Source: Entonaema liquescens
Lineage: Eukaryota > Ascomycota > Sordariomycetes > Xylariales > Xylariaceae
NCBI GenBank assembly: GCA_902805475.1
Contig: CADCSX010000009.1
Span: 1,364,001-1,428,000, forward strand
Length of the DNA: 64,000 bases
Direction of reading: 5' to 3'
Position 1 is the stretch's first letter. Every line of letters begins with the position of its first letter. Shown here one piece after another: positions 23,675 to 34,366 of the stretch. A program made the position numbers and the translations under genes. The notes under the pieces were generated by a model. It saw only the letters and a program-made list of their open reading frames with translations. It did no database searches and had not been told where the DNA came from.

Positions 23675-26600
23675 AATAATTATTTACGTAAATAAAACGT
23701 TAATTACGTAAATAAAAATTTAAAAATTTATTAAAAATAATGTGAATTTTATTATTAATTATTATTAAAATATTTAAAAATAAAATTAAATAATCGAAAT
23801 AATATAATAATTTATTTATATTAATTAATATATTTTAAAAAATAATTAAAAATATTAATAATTATTTAAACTCGATAAGCGAAATTATTTCGAAATTATT
23901 TAAAAAAAATAAAATAAATATAAAAAAATTTAAAATTAAATTAAATTAAATTACCGTTATTAAAACCATTTTAATAAAAGTTATTTATTTTTTATATAAA
24001 TTTAATAAAACCGTATATTTGCAATTAATTTAATAAAATAAATAAAAATATATAATTTTTATTTATTATTTTTTTACTTTAATTATAAATTATTTAATTT
24101 TTTTCAATTTTTATATTTAACGTTTAAATAATAAAAAAATAAAAATTATTAATTTTAATTATTTTTCAAAATATAAAAAAATGAAAATGTATAAAAATTT
24201 AGTTTTAAAAATATTAAATATTTATAAATTATTATAATTTTTTTTAATATTTTTTTATATATATATTTTTATTTAAAAATATAAATTAAAAAAATCGTTA
24301 TTTAATTATATAAGTTTTATATTTTTAAATTAAATATTTGTAAAATTATTATAATTTATTAACGTTAATAATTATATATATAAATTTATATATATATTTG
24401 TTAATGTTTATACTTGTATTTATTAAGTTATAAATATTTATCCGAGAATTATTTTAATTTATATATGTATTAAACATGTAATGTTTATTTTAAAAAAAAA
24501 ACCGCGTATTTTTATTTATTTTATTAAATTAATTACAAATATATGATTTTATTAAATTTATATAAAAAATGGGTGGCTTTTATTAAAATAATTTTAATAA
24601 TAATGGTTTAATTTAAATAATATTTTAACAATAATGTAAATGTAAATATTAAAAATATTATTTATTTTTATAAATTAAACTTTAATATTTATTTAAACGA
24701 ATTAATTAAATTTAATTAATATATTAATATTATATATATTTAAAATATTAATAATATTAAATAAATTTAAATTATTATTATTTATAAAATATTTATTTAA
24801 TTTAATAAATGATAAACGTTTATTAAATAAAATTATTAATATTTATTATTTATATATTAATATTAAAATTTATATAAAATAAAAAAAAATAGTAAAATTA
24901 ATATAATTAAAAATAATATTTATAATAAAAATAAAAAAATTACTTAAATTTAAAAGTAAAAATAAAATAATTTTATTATTTAATTTTAAATTAATATAAA
25001 TAAATGAAATAATATTAAATAAATTAAATAAAATTTAATATTATTTTAAAATAATCTTAATTTAATATAAATTATAATTAATAAAAATTACGTTTAAATT
25101 ATTAAAAAATTTTTAAAAAATAATTAATTATATAAAAAATTAATAATTTAATTAAATAAAATTTTTAAAAATAATATTTTAAATATTAATTAAATATTAT
25201 ATTATTTAAAATTTAATAATAATATTTTTAATGTTATTATTATATTAAAACGAAAATTTATTTAATTTTATAAAATAAATATGTAAATTTTATTTTTATT
25301 TATATATATAAATGCGTAATATTTATTAAATTTGCAAAATATTAATAAATATTTTTTATATATATATATTTTAAATTTAATTTTTAATATAAAATAAATA
25401 AAAAAATTAAAATATAAATGATATAATAAAAAAAATAATTATTAAAGTAAAATTAATTATATAAATTATAATAAAAAATAAAATTTATAATATTTTAATA
25501 ATAATTATTTAATTATAAAATATTAAAATCCCGTTTTATAATATAAATATTTTAAAAATAATATTTAAAAAATTTAAAATAATAAAAATATAATAATAAA
25601 ATATATAAAAAATAATATTAAATATTATTTAAAAGTTAATAATTTTAAATTTAAAAAATAATAATTATAATATTAATATAATAAAAAAATAAAGTTATAT
25701 AATATAAGTAATTAATAATAAATATTTTAATTGTAATAAAAAAAATTATTAAATTAAAAATTATAATAAAAAATTATAATTTTTATAAAAAATAATTTTA
25801 AATAACGAAAAAAAGTTATTATTAAAAGAATAATTTTTAAAAATAATAAATTAGTTAAATTTAATAAATATATTTAAAAATTTTTTAAAAAATAACGAAA
25901 TAAATTTAAATAATAAATTTAATTTATTATTAATAAAAAAAAAATAAAAAATATAATTTTAAAAAAAGTTTTAAAAATTTAAATATAAATTAAAAATTAA
26001 CGGAAATATTTAATAATTTAATTTAAAATAACGATGATTAAAATAGTTATATTTATTAAATTAAAATAAATAATAATAATAAACCATTATTTTATAAAAA
26101 TAAATTTATTAAAAAAAATTACGGAAATGATTATAATGTTTTTAACGTTAAATTATAAAATGGTTAAAATATTATGGTATTTTTTAATTATAATTATATA
26201 TTATGTTATGTTTTAAAATTATTTATAAAAATATTAATAATATATAAAATATGAAAATTATTTAATATAATTAGAATAAAAAGATTAAGTTTATGGATAA
26301 TGTAAAAAGTAATAATTTATGTAAGATTTAAAATTAAAAATGGTTATAACGTAATATTTATTATTTTAATAAAAATAATTTTAAATTATATATTTTTAAG
26401 AAAATTTATTTTTAGGAAAAGAATATTTTATAAATAAGGAATTATTTATAAAAATAATATATATAATAAAATATTATGTTTATGAAAATTTAAAAAAAAG
26501 TTTTTTATATAATTTTTTAAATAAAAAAATTTATATTAAATAATTAAAATAATAAAATTAATATTTAAAATTATTATTATAATAATATTAAATTTTAAAT

Positions 26601-27179
26601 AATATAAAGATATATTAATGATGAATTTTTAAATTAATATATATTTTTAAAAATATGTTAAAAAGTTTTTAAAATTATTTAATAATATTAAATGTTGTAT
26701 AAATATAAAAATGTAAATTTTATATTATATAAATATAAATAATAATTTTTTAATAAAGTTATTATTATAAAAATATAATTTTTATTAAAAATAAATGTTA
26801 AAAAAGTTCGTTAAAATTTATAAAAGTAAAATAATTTAAAAATTTATAAGTTTTTAAATGTTATTATTATTATTAATATTTAAAAAAGTATTAAGTTAAA
26901 TAATTAAATTAAATAAAAATGATTTAAATATTATTTAATATTTTTATTATAATTATAAAAAGTTAAATAAATGTATTAAAAAAACGTATATTTGTTATTT
27001 AATGTGTAAAATTAAATTTAATGTATAATAAATTATTATTAATATATATTTATTAATTTAAAAAATGGACTTTAATATATATTAATTTATTTATTATATT
27101 GTAAGAAAATAGTATTTATAATATTTTTTAAAATATATAAATAAATGGTTATGTTTTTTAAATTAATAAATATATTAAT

Positions 27180-27570
27180 TATTTTTTAAATATTTATTAA
27201 TAAAATATTATATAAATTTTACGAATTTATTATAAATTTTTTTAATAATATTTATATTTAAATAAATATTTTAAAATAGTTTTACGAATAAATAATAATT
27301 GTATTTTAAAGATTTATTAAATATGGGATAATTATTAATATTAAAAAAAGTTAAATGTTTATTAAATAAAAAATATTTTTAAAATTTATTATTTTAAAAC
27401 GAAATATTAAAATTGATTTAATAAAAATAATAACGATATAAAATAAATTAATATTAAAAATAATTATTAATATTTAAGCTTTTATTAATGTAATAAAATA
27501 TTTTAAAAATTTAATAAAAAATTATTTAAAAATATTAAACTTTTTTATAACGTTAATTAATTAATAAAAA
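27180..27570 (+). pseudogene. Reverse transcriptase remnant (Ty3/gypsy)
   Basis: One plus-strand frame reads VF*RFIKYGIIINIKK at 27301 onward, then a FLKFIILKRNIKID stretch, then AFINVIKYFKNLIKNY, matching the order seen after the catalytic core in gypsy reverse transcriptases (the FLG..VS, gap, RAFLGL..YYR.FI pattern). The catalytic aspartates just upstream (about 27236-27247) are now Asn codons. Stops occur at former Gln or Trp codons, as RIP produces. Confidence 0.65.
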
Positions 27571-29519
27571 AATATATTAATAAAGTTTAATAAAGTAATT
27601 AAAAAAATATAACTTAAAATATAAGAAATAATTATAATAATGTTAATTATAATGAAATTTAATTAAAAATTACCTTTAATATTAAAAGTAAATGTAAATA
27701 AAAAATATATTAACGTTATTTTATTATAATTATATATATATAATAATTAATAAGTTTTTTATTTAATAATTTATTTTTTAAAAAAATTTAATTAATATTT
27801 AATAACGTTATTTAACGTAAAAACGAAAATTATTGAAAATTATATTAATATTTTAATATTAAAAATATTAAGTAAAAAAAGGTAATGTTATAATAATAAT
27901 AAATTATAAATTTTTAAAAATTATTAATATAAAAGTTAAATAATTTATAAGAATTTTTTAATTTTTCGATATTATAAAATATTATAATATTAAAATTATT
28001 TATTATTTAAATAAAGTTAATATTTTAATTAATTATTTATTTAAATTATTTAAATTAAAAACGATTGAATTTAATTTTTTATTTATTAAAAAGTTTTATA
28101 AATGAAACATTATATATTTATATAAATTAAATAAATTTAATTTATAAATTATTTATAAATATTTTATATTTAAAAAAAAATTATTTAATTTAATTAATAA
28201 AATTTAAATATATAAAAATTTTATTATATATAAAAGTTATTTATATAAAATAATTATATATAAAAAAATATTTAAAAACTTTTTATATATAATAAAAACG
28301 AAAAACGAAATTGTTAATTTATAAATAATATTTAAATTCGATAATTTAATAATTAAATTATGAAAAATATATTATAATTAAAATTATATTATAATAAAAA
28401 TTATATTTAAAAAAATATTAAAATAATATTAATATTTTAAAATTATATTAATAATATAAAAGATAATAATTGAATATTTTACATGTTAATTAATAAAAAA
28501 ATTAAATTTAATATTATTTAATTTATAATTTATATATTTATTAATGTTGTTAATATAATAAATAATTAATTATATATTTATTAATAAATATAATGTTTTT
28601 ATAATAATTAAATATATTATAAAATAAATCGAAATAATAATAATTATAATAATATTATTTATAAATTATATATTTTTATTTAATAAAATAAATATTATTT
28701 TTAATTATTTAAAAAAATGGATTAATAATAATATTAAATTATTTATAAATTACAAAATAAAAAAATAAATAAAATTTAACAAATTTATTATTAAATTTAT
28801 TACGTTATTTAAATTAAAAAGTAATAATAAAATTAAAAAAATTAATAACAATTTAAAAAAAATTATATTATATAAATATTAAATAAATTTTATATATATA
28901 AAATTATTATAATTATTATAAAAAACATTAATAATATATAATTGTATTTTTAAATTTAAAAAATATAATAATTATTATTTTATATTTAATACGTAATTAC
29001 TTTAAAATTAATAATTTATTAAATATAATAAATATATTTACGAATTGATGGAAAAAAAAGAAATATTATTTGTAAAATAATTAATTAAATAATATAAAAT
29101 ATTATTAACTTGTAATTAATTTAATAATGTTAAAACGTTTAAAAATTAAATATATATATATTTATAAAAAAAAAAAATTTAATTAAAATATATGTATTTA
29201 AAAATTAAATATTAAAAATAAAATAATGTATTATAAAATATAAATTTTATTATAATAAATTTTAAATTATAATAAATTATTATTTAAATAATATATATAA
29301 AATTTAAAATTTTAATAATATATAATTATAAAATAAATATAATAATATTAATTTTTTTTTATTTATATTTATAACAATTATTTAATATATAATATATAAT
29401 ATATTAATAAAATTATATTAAAATAAAATAAATAATATTTATTAAAACGAATAAATTAAATATATAATTATTAAAAAAATTAATAATGATTAAAAATAAT
29501 TATTTAAAAAAAAAAATAA

Positions 29520-29727
29520 TATAAATTTTATAATAATAATATATTAATTATTATTAAACTTTAATATTTTATAATTAAAATTTAAATAAAAATATTTTTA
29601 TAATATTTTATAATTTTAATTTAATTAATAATTAATAATTATTATATATATTATAATTTATTAGATTTTAATTATCTTATAAGTAATTAATATCCCGGAT
29701 TATTGTGTAAATTGATTAAGAAATACA
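29520..29727 (+). repeat. Right LTR of the 23.4-29.7 kb retrotransposon
   Basis: Direct repeat of 23449-23674. Its last 60 bp retains C and G (for example CCCGGATTATTGTG), so the mutated state fades toward the element's right edge. Confidence 0.78.
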
Positions 29728-29854
29728 CTTTTAACTTTTGTGATGGAACAATTTGCTGATGTATTAGTTGGCGTTCGGCTAATAAACCGACACTTTATCC
29801 TGTACTAATATTTTCTATCAAAGTTCAGTCTACCTACCAGGTAAACTTTCTTAA

Positions 29855-31174
29855 TTAAGTATTAGGTCTTATAGACGGTGCTTCTTGTCGGATATTCGAT
29901 AATTCTACGCTTTCGTTGTGATGTTCTTCTAAAAGCGTAGATTGTTGTCTGTATATGAGAATACCAACTAATAAGAAGAGAAAAAAGTAAAGTGATCCGC
30001 AGAACATACTGACTCCGAAGTAACCGGCCGGTGTTACCATAATTACTCCAGCAATGGGCGGTCCGATCAAGAAGCCGATTCCTTGAAACCCTTCCACCAG
30101 GCCTATTCTAGCCCCTATTGCTTTTGAATATGGATCGAGTTCCCGAACCGTTGGCGGTATCAAGGCGATTAAACCACCCACAACAAATCCGTAGAAGACT
30201 ACGAAGGCAATCATCCCAGCCAACGTTGCAACTATCCACCAGCAGAATAGCAACACGCACGCCCCGAGAATTGAGAACTGCCATGTGATAAGAGCTGTGG
30301 AATATTCAGAGAGCCAATTGAGGAAAATGCGGCCGATTAAAGACGAGGCGTTTATACCAGCAAGTAGTGCATCGCCCGATTCGGCAGAGAGTCCTAGCCT
30401 CATTTGAACAAAGCTGGGGACGAAGTAGAACGGTACATCGACCCCTATATTCAGGAGCAGGGCGCAAACACCCAATAGTATTAGCTTCCAGTCGTAAAAT
30501 ACAGTCCAGCTGAATGGTCGTAGCCTCGCAATTCTATCCGAGTCTGATTCCCGAGTCCCCCGAGGCCTTATGAGTAGGCACGATATCAGTAAGAGGGCAG
30601 CGTTGACTAGGGCAAACACGCGGCATGTCCATGGAAACCCGAATACACCTTCCAGTTGCCGAAATAGGATAGGGTATATTATTCCACCAACACTGGACCC
30701 CGTCATAGCAATGCCTGTCGGTAGAGCAGCACGTTCAGGGGAGAAATGGGTTTGTATCCCTGCTTGGGCAGGAACATATAAAGCACCGGATCCTAGACCT
30801 ATGGTAATTCCAAAGGAAAGAAACATGTACGCATACTGCTGTGCGAAGCTCGCGGACAATAAACCGACGACGTTCAATACCGCGCCGAAATACATCAGGG
30901 ATCTTATATAGCCTTTATCGTATAAGGGCCCGCTGATGATACCAAACAGGCTTGATAAAAACCCTTGCGTGGTTCCGATCCAGGCAATATTGGACGGAGA
31001 GTACGAGTTGAAGAGATTATGTTCGAAATATGATTGGAAGGCCCCATAGCTGTTACTAAGTCCTATAGTACCCATCTGTACGAGGAAAGCTGCCAGAACT
31101 TGAGACCATGATAACCAATTGCCACCTGATACATCTTCTGCTGGCGTATCTGGTCCGGGTGCGCCTGCCTCCAT
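29855..31174 (-). CDS. MFS transporter, monocarboxylate (MCT)-type
   Basis: One uninterrupted frame of 439 residues from the chosen ATG at 31174. The frame is open a further 98 codons upstream to 31468, but that part has no family similarity I can see; with the chosen start a short acidic tail leads straight into the family signature GNWLSWSQVLAAF and the first helix. Twelve hydrophobic helices follow, with AGIQTHFSPERAALPTGIAMTGSSVGGIIYP in the helix 4-5 region typical of fungal monocarboxylate-permease homologues, and a long hydrophilic C-terminus. Such proteins are plasma-membrane carriers, often of unknown substrate. Its 3' end is only 128 bp from the RIP-mutated retrotransposon, yet no premature stop is present. 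An unannotated small upstream exon cannot be excluded. Confidence 0.85.
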   Translation of the reverse strand: MEAGAPGPDTPAEDVSGGNWLSWSQVLAAFLVQMGTIGLSNSYGAFQSYFEHNLFNSYSPSNIAWIGTTQGFLSSLFGIISGPLYDKGYIRSLMYFGAVLNVVGLLSASFAQQYAYMFLSFGITIGLGSGALYVPAQAGIQTHFSPERAALPTGIAMTGSSVGGIIYPILFRQLEGVFGFPWTCRVFALVNAALLLISCLLIRPRGTRESDSDRIARLRPFSWTVFYDWKLILLGVCALLLNIGVDVPFYFVPSFVQMRLGLSAESGDALLAGINASSLIGRIFLNWLSEYSTALITWQFSILGACVLLFCWWIVATLAGMIAFVVFYGFVVGGLIALIPPTVRELDPYSKAIGARIGLVEGFQGIGFLIGPPIAGVIMVTPAGYFGVSMFCGSLYFFLFLLVGILIYRQQSTLLEEHHNESVELSNIRQEAPSIRPNT

Positions 31175-31799
31175 GTCTTGACTTAGGTTGACGCTGTCGG
31201 GGTCGCAACTAGGATCGTGGGAGTTAACTGGGTACCTAGAAGCCTTGATGCAGGGACAGTCGGAGAATCCAAACCCATATTCTTTACAGAAAAGTAAGGC
31301 TTTTATGGGGGAATACATGTGTGCAATATGTGGTATCAAAGAGCATAGATGGTAGTGACAATAAACTTGTGCAACTTTGTGCCTCAATTTCGTGTGATAT
31401 TGTGATAAAACACTTCTGCTGAAAAGGAAGGCTATGCGAGTTAGGATCTGGGTAATAAAAACAACCATCGTGTCTTTCGTTATGTTAATTTCGAAACAGT
31501 TGCTACGTTCACGAGAAGATCATAGTTGGAAGCGATCAAGTTACACTATGCGATGAATCACAACCTTTCATTGCGAAATGCTTTTGACTCAGGTCTGTTT
31601 ATACTAATATAAAGATAATGTCTGCTCCTTTTATGGAACAATAACATAGCACCACCTTACTTAGAAAAGGCTGATTAAGATATGATATAACTAATACCTA
31701 CCTACCAAAGGTACCTAGATAAATCATACAATAACAATATTTTGAAATTAATCTGCGCCTTTTATGAATTGGACTTTTACTATTAATCTCTAACTCGTA
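31175..31799. other. Upstream region of MCT-type transporter gene
   Basis: Probable 5' leader and promoter of the minus-strand transporter gene. The open frame continues from 31174 to 31468 without recognisable domain. TACCTACC-type motifs occur near 31695-31715. Nothing else recognised. Confidence 0.45.
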
Positions 31800-32460
31800 A
31801 AATAAACTTTAAATAATTAAACATTTATAATAAATAATGTTATTTTAAAATTACTTTACCGAATTTATAATATAAATTACTTGGAATTATAATTATTAAT
31901 AATTACGTATAAATATTATTGTAAATTAACAACCGTATAATTTTACTTTATTATTTTAAATTAAATTTAATATTTTTTAATTATAATAATAAATATTTAC
32001 GTTTATTTTAAAATATTTTTATTATTTAAATTTTAATTAATTAATTAATTTTAATTTTAAAAAAATATAACCGTATTTCGTAAAATTATTTTAAAAATAA
32101 TTTATAATTAAAAAATAATAATTTATAAATAAAAATATTTTTATATTATTTTTTTACGATATTAACGTTTTTAATAAAAATTATTTATATATATTTAATT
32201 AACGTAATTAAACGTATTTAATAATATTATTTTTATAAATATTATATATAAATTAAATAAAATATTATTAAATAATAAAATAATATATATTATATATATT
32301 ATTAATAACGTTAAATATTTAAATATAATTAATTTTATATATAAATATAAATTTAAAACAAATTTTAACGTTATTTATAATATTTACTTTTATTTTTTTT
32401 TAAATATAAAAATAAAAACGTAACGTTTTTATAATATTTATTTTTCATTATTTATATCGT
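31800..32460. repeat. Short A/T-rich RIP-type block
   Basis: About 660 bp of nearly pure A/T with residual CpG, edges fairly sharp on both sides. No frame or terminal repeat was found. Probably a small mutated repeat, or the remnant of one; the class is unknown. Confidence 0.6.
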
Positions 32461-32528
32461 AAGATTTAAAAAGGTTATAAAACCATGTCATTTTACTAAT
32501 AATTCTAGTTGCCAATCACTTACAAGTA

Positions 32529-32583
32529 TTCGGTGGGGTAATCTGCATTGTAGGTCCGGCAAGGTAATCTTGAAATAGCATCA
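32529..32583 (+). repeat. 55-bp dispersed repeat, copy 1
   Basis: TTCGGTGGGGTAATCT...CTTGAAATAGCATCA; the same 55 bp with about seven substitutions is found at 50046-50100. Similarity extends weakly leftward (GTTGCCAATC versus TTGGCAACC). It sits just right of a small A/T block, so may be the conserved end of an otherwise mutated element. Confidence 0.8.
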
Positions 32584-33637
32584 CTCTTTATAATAGGCGA
32601 ATATGTTCTCGCACCATATTTCGCAATATGTTTTCCACCGCGGACATCTCTGGAACCTTGCGTACATATAAGCTCCCATAGTAAAAAGAAATGTGCCCGC
32701 ATACTTCATACCCATATCTAATCTCCTGCAGTAATCTTCCATGAGCCATGAATATGCCAGTTTCGAATAACAAGGGAGTTTTCCCCGTGACCAGTACCTT
32801 AACTTTTTCAGTCTTATACATAAATCATTATGCTTATACGGGAGTCCTATCTCTTCCAATTTAATTATGGATAAATACTAATTAGTAAAGGATTAGACTT
32901 AGAATGGCACATGTTTACACAGGTATGGAGTGTGAAAAGAGTCAAATAGCAACGGCGGGCTTATAGATTCTGAAGTAACGTAGGTTCTACTACTAATGTA
33001 CTATTTTCATCTGGCTAGGTGGACAATAGATATCTCAAGCGCGACACTTATAAACTAGAAAACTATGTTGAGAAGCATGGGCACCGTGGCTCGCGGCTAG
33101 GTAGGCTGGAATGGAGCGGTCAGACAGCGACTTCAAATTCATGCTACCAATGACGATTCTTGACATATTTCACAGCATTTAAGCGACGCCAGCCACGTTA
33201 AAACAACAGTAAAATATAGAACGGGTGACATAAGCTTTATCAGGCTCCTATACAAGTTGATATGCGCGCCTTATGCCCGGAGTCCCTATGCCGGAGTCAG
33301 GGGCTATGTAAGAGTAATAAAATTTCCACCGGAAATATTATCAATCGTAGTTGGTGCACATATATTCGCAGTGGTGGGACTTATCTTATAAGTAGTTCTT
33401 GTCCGACAGTATAACATGGTAGGGTTAAACATGCACGCGGCACGCAATCATGGAAAACAATAACTTGATACATATTACTGTTTTCATAGACTGGCGGTAA
33501 TAAATAGTAAATTTGAAGAAACCTATTAATTGCCGTTATGCTTATTAGATTTTAATTCGTCTTAAACCATTTGCTCAGCGATTGTTAATATAAAGTACAA
33601 TAAATTCCAAGTACGATATAATGATAGTTCATCCTCA
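32584..33637. other. Intergenic stretch, no gene seen
   Basis: About 1 kb with only short minus-strand frames overlapping the dispersed repeat (32520-32859). Contains the 3' region of the GPI-type protein gene. No regulatory or RNA feature was recognised. Confidence 0.5.
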
Positions 33638-34234
33638 TTACAATGCGGCCATAACACCAGCAAGACCCGCCGCCGCCGCCGCCGCTAGCGCAAAGCCTGT
33701 CTCTTGCGGGTATGCTGCTCCACCATCGGAGGTGGATGTCGAAACCGAAGATGACTCGGCGGAAGAGTTTTCAGCAGGAGTCGTCTCAGATGAGCCGGAT
33801 GTCTCTGTTGCAGAGGACTGGGCATCGGATCCCGTAGTAGTAGGGGAGTCACCACTGGTAACGGTACTGATTGCTGTATCCGTTTGAATAGTGGGGAGAA
33901 TGGACGTGTTGGTCTCAATGGGAAGAGAAGCGGAAATGGATGTATCGGTCTCAATAGAAGCGGAAGCGGTAACAGACGTATCGGTTTGAATGGAGAGGGA
34001 AACGGAGGTATCTGTTTGGATGGAAACGGAAACAGAAGTATCGGTTTGAATGGATATGACGCCGGTTGTGCCCTCGTCGACCGCGGAGCTTAAAGACTCA
34101 ACGGGGCCGCCGGGGTTTGTCGTTTGGCGTGGTTTTACATCACGCTCCGCCGCCCTGACGGGGTCCGGGGCGTAAGTGGCGGATGCCAAACTGCCTGCCA
34201 AGGCGAGAGTGGTGAAGACGAACTTTGTGTACAT
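33638..34234 (-). CDS. Secreted Ser/Thr-rich GPI-type surface protein with IQTDTSVS repeats
   Basis: Single exon of 198 residues. It has a clear N-terminal signal peptide (MYTKFVFTTLALAGSLASATYA), a dibasic-like VKPRQ site soon after, a repeat region of six imperfect 10-12-residue units built on SIQTDTSVS (about residues 59-125), a Ser/Thr/Glu region, and a C-terminal hydrophobic tail of Ala/Gly/Leu preceded by small residues (DGGAAYPQ), as in GPI-anchored wall proteins. No cysteine is present and no catalytic domain. The repeat codons differ in detail, so the array is not freshly duplicated, but such arrays usually vary in copy number between strains. It is isolated, between A/T-rich DNA and a gene-free 3.4 kb. 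Role in the wall or surface is inferred from architecture. Confidence 0.85.
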   Translation of the reverse strand: MYTKFVFTTLALAGSLASATYAPDPVRAAERDVKPRQTTNPGGPVESLSSAVDEGTTGVISIQTDTSVSVSIQTDTSVSLSIQTDTSVTASASIETDTSISASLPIETNTSILPTIQTDTAISTVTSGDSPTTTGSDAQSSATETSGSSETTPAENSSAESSSVSTSTSDGGAAYPQETGFALAAAAAAGLAGVMAAL

Positions 34235-34358
34235 GATGGTTCGTTTAAGCCTGATTGTGGTGTATAATATTCGATTAGACTTCGTGGGTGATTACCAACG
34301 ACCAAAAACGGTGTTCCGAGACGGTGATATGATAGTTATAAGGCAGGCGACCAGCTCC

Positions 34359-34366
34359 ATATATAT
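34359..34366 (-). promoter_or_regulatory. TATA-like element before GPI-type protein gene
   Basis: ATATATAT on the minus strand, about 125 bp before the start codon at 34234. Motif and distance only. Confidence 0.3.

Larger units (their letters stand above)
23449..29727 (+). mobile_element. RIP-degraded Ty3/gypsy LTR retrotransposon, complete in outline
   Basis: A 6.28-kb A/T-rich block bounded by direct repeats of the same orientation: left copy 23449-23674, right copy 29520-29727. CTTT precedes the left copy (23445-23448) and follows the right copy (29728-29731), a 4-bp target duplication. The left end reads TA and the right end CA, as expected for TG...CA after mutation. Inside, plus-strand frames near 27200-27570 keep the reverse-transcriptase thumb and connection pattern of Ty3/gypsy elements, broken by stops. 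Normal composition resumes immediately after 29727. No intact protein can be made. Confidence 0.8.

Noticed and set aside
32520..32859. Overlapping minus-strand frames of 60-92 codons
   Set aside because: They overlap a dispersed repeat and a decayed region; three competing frames with no domain support.
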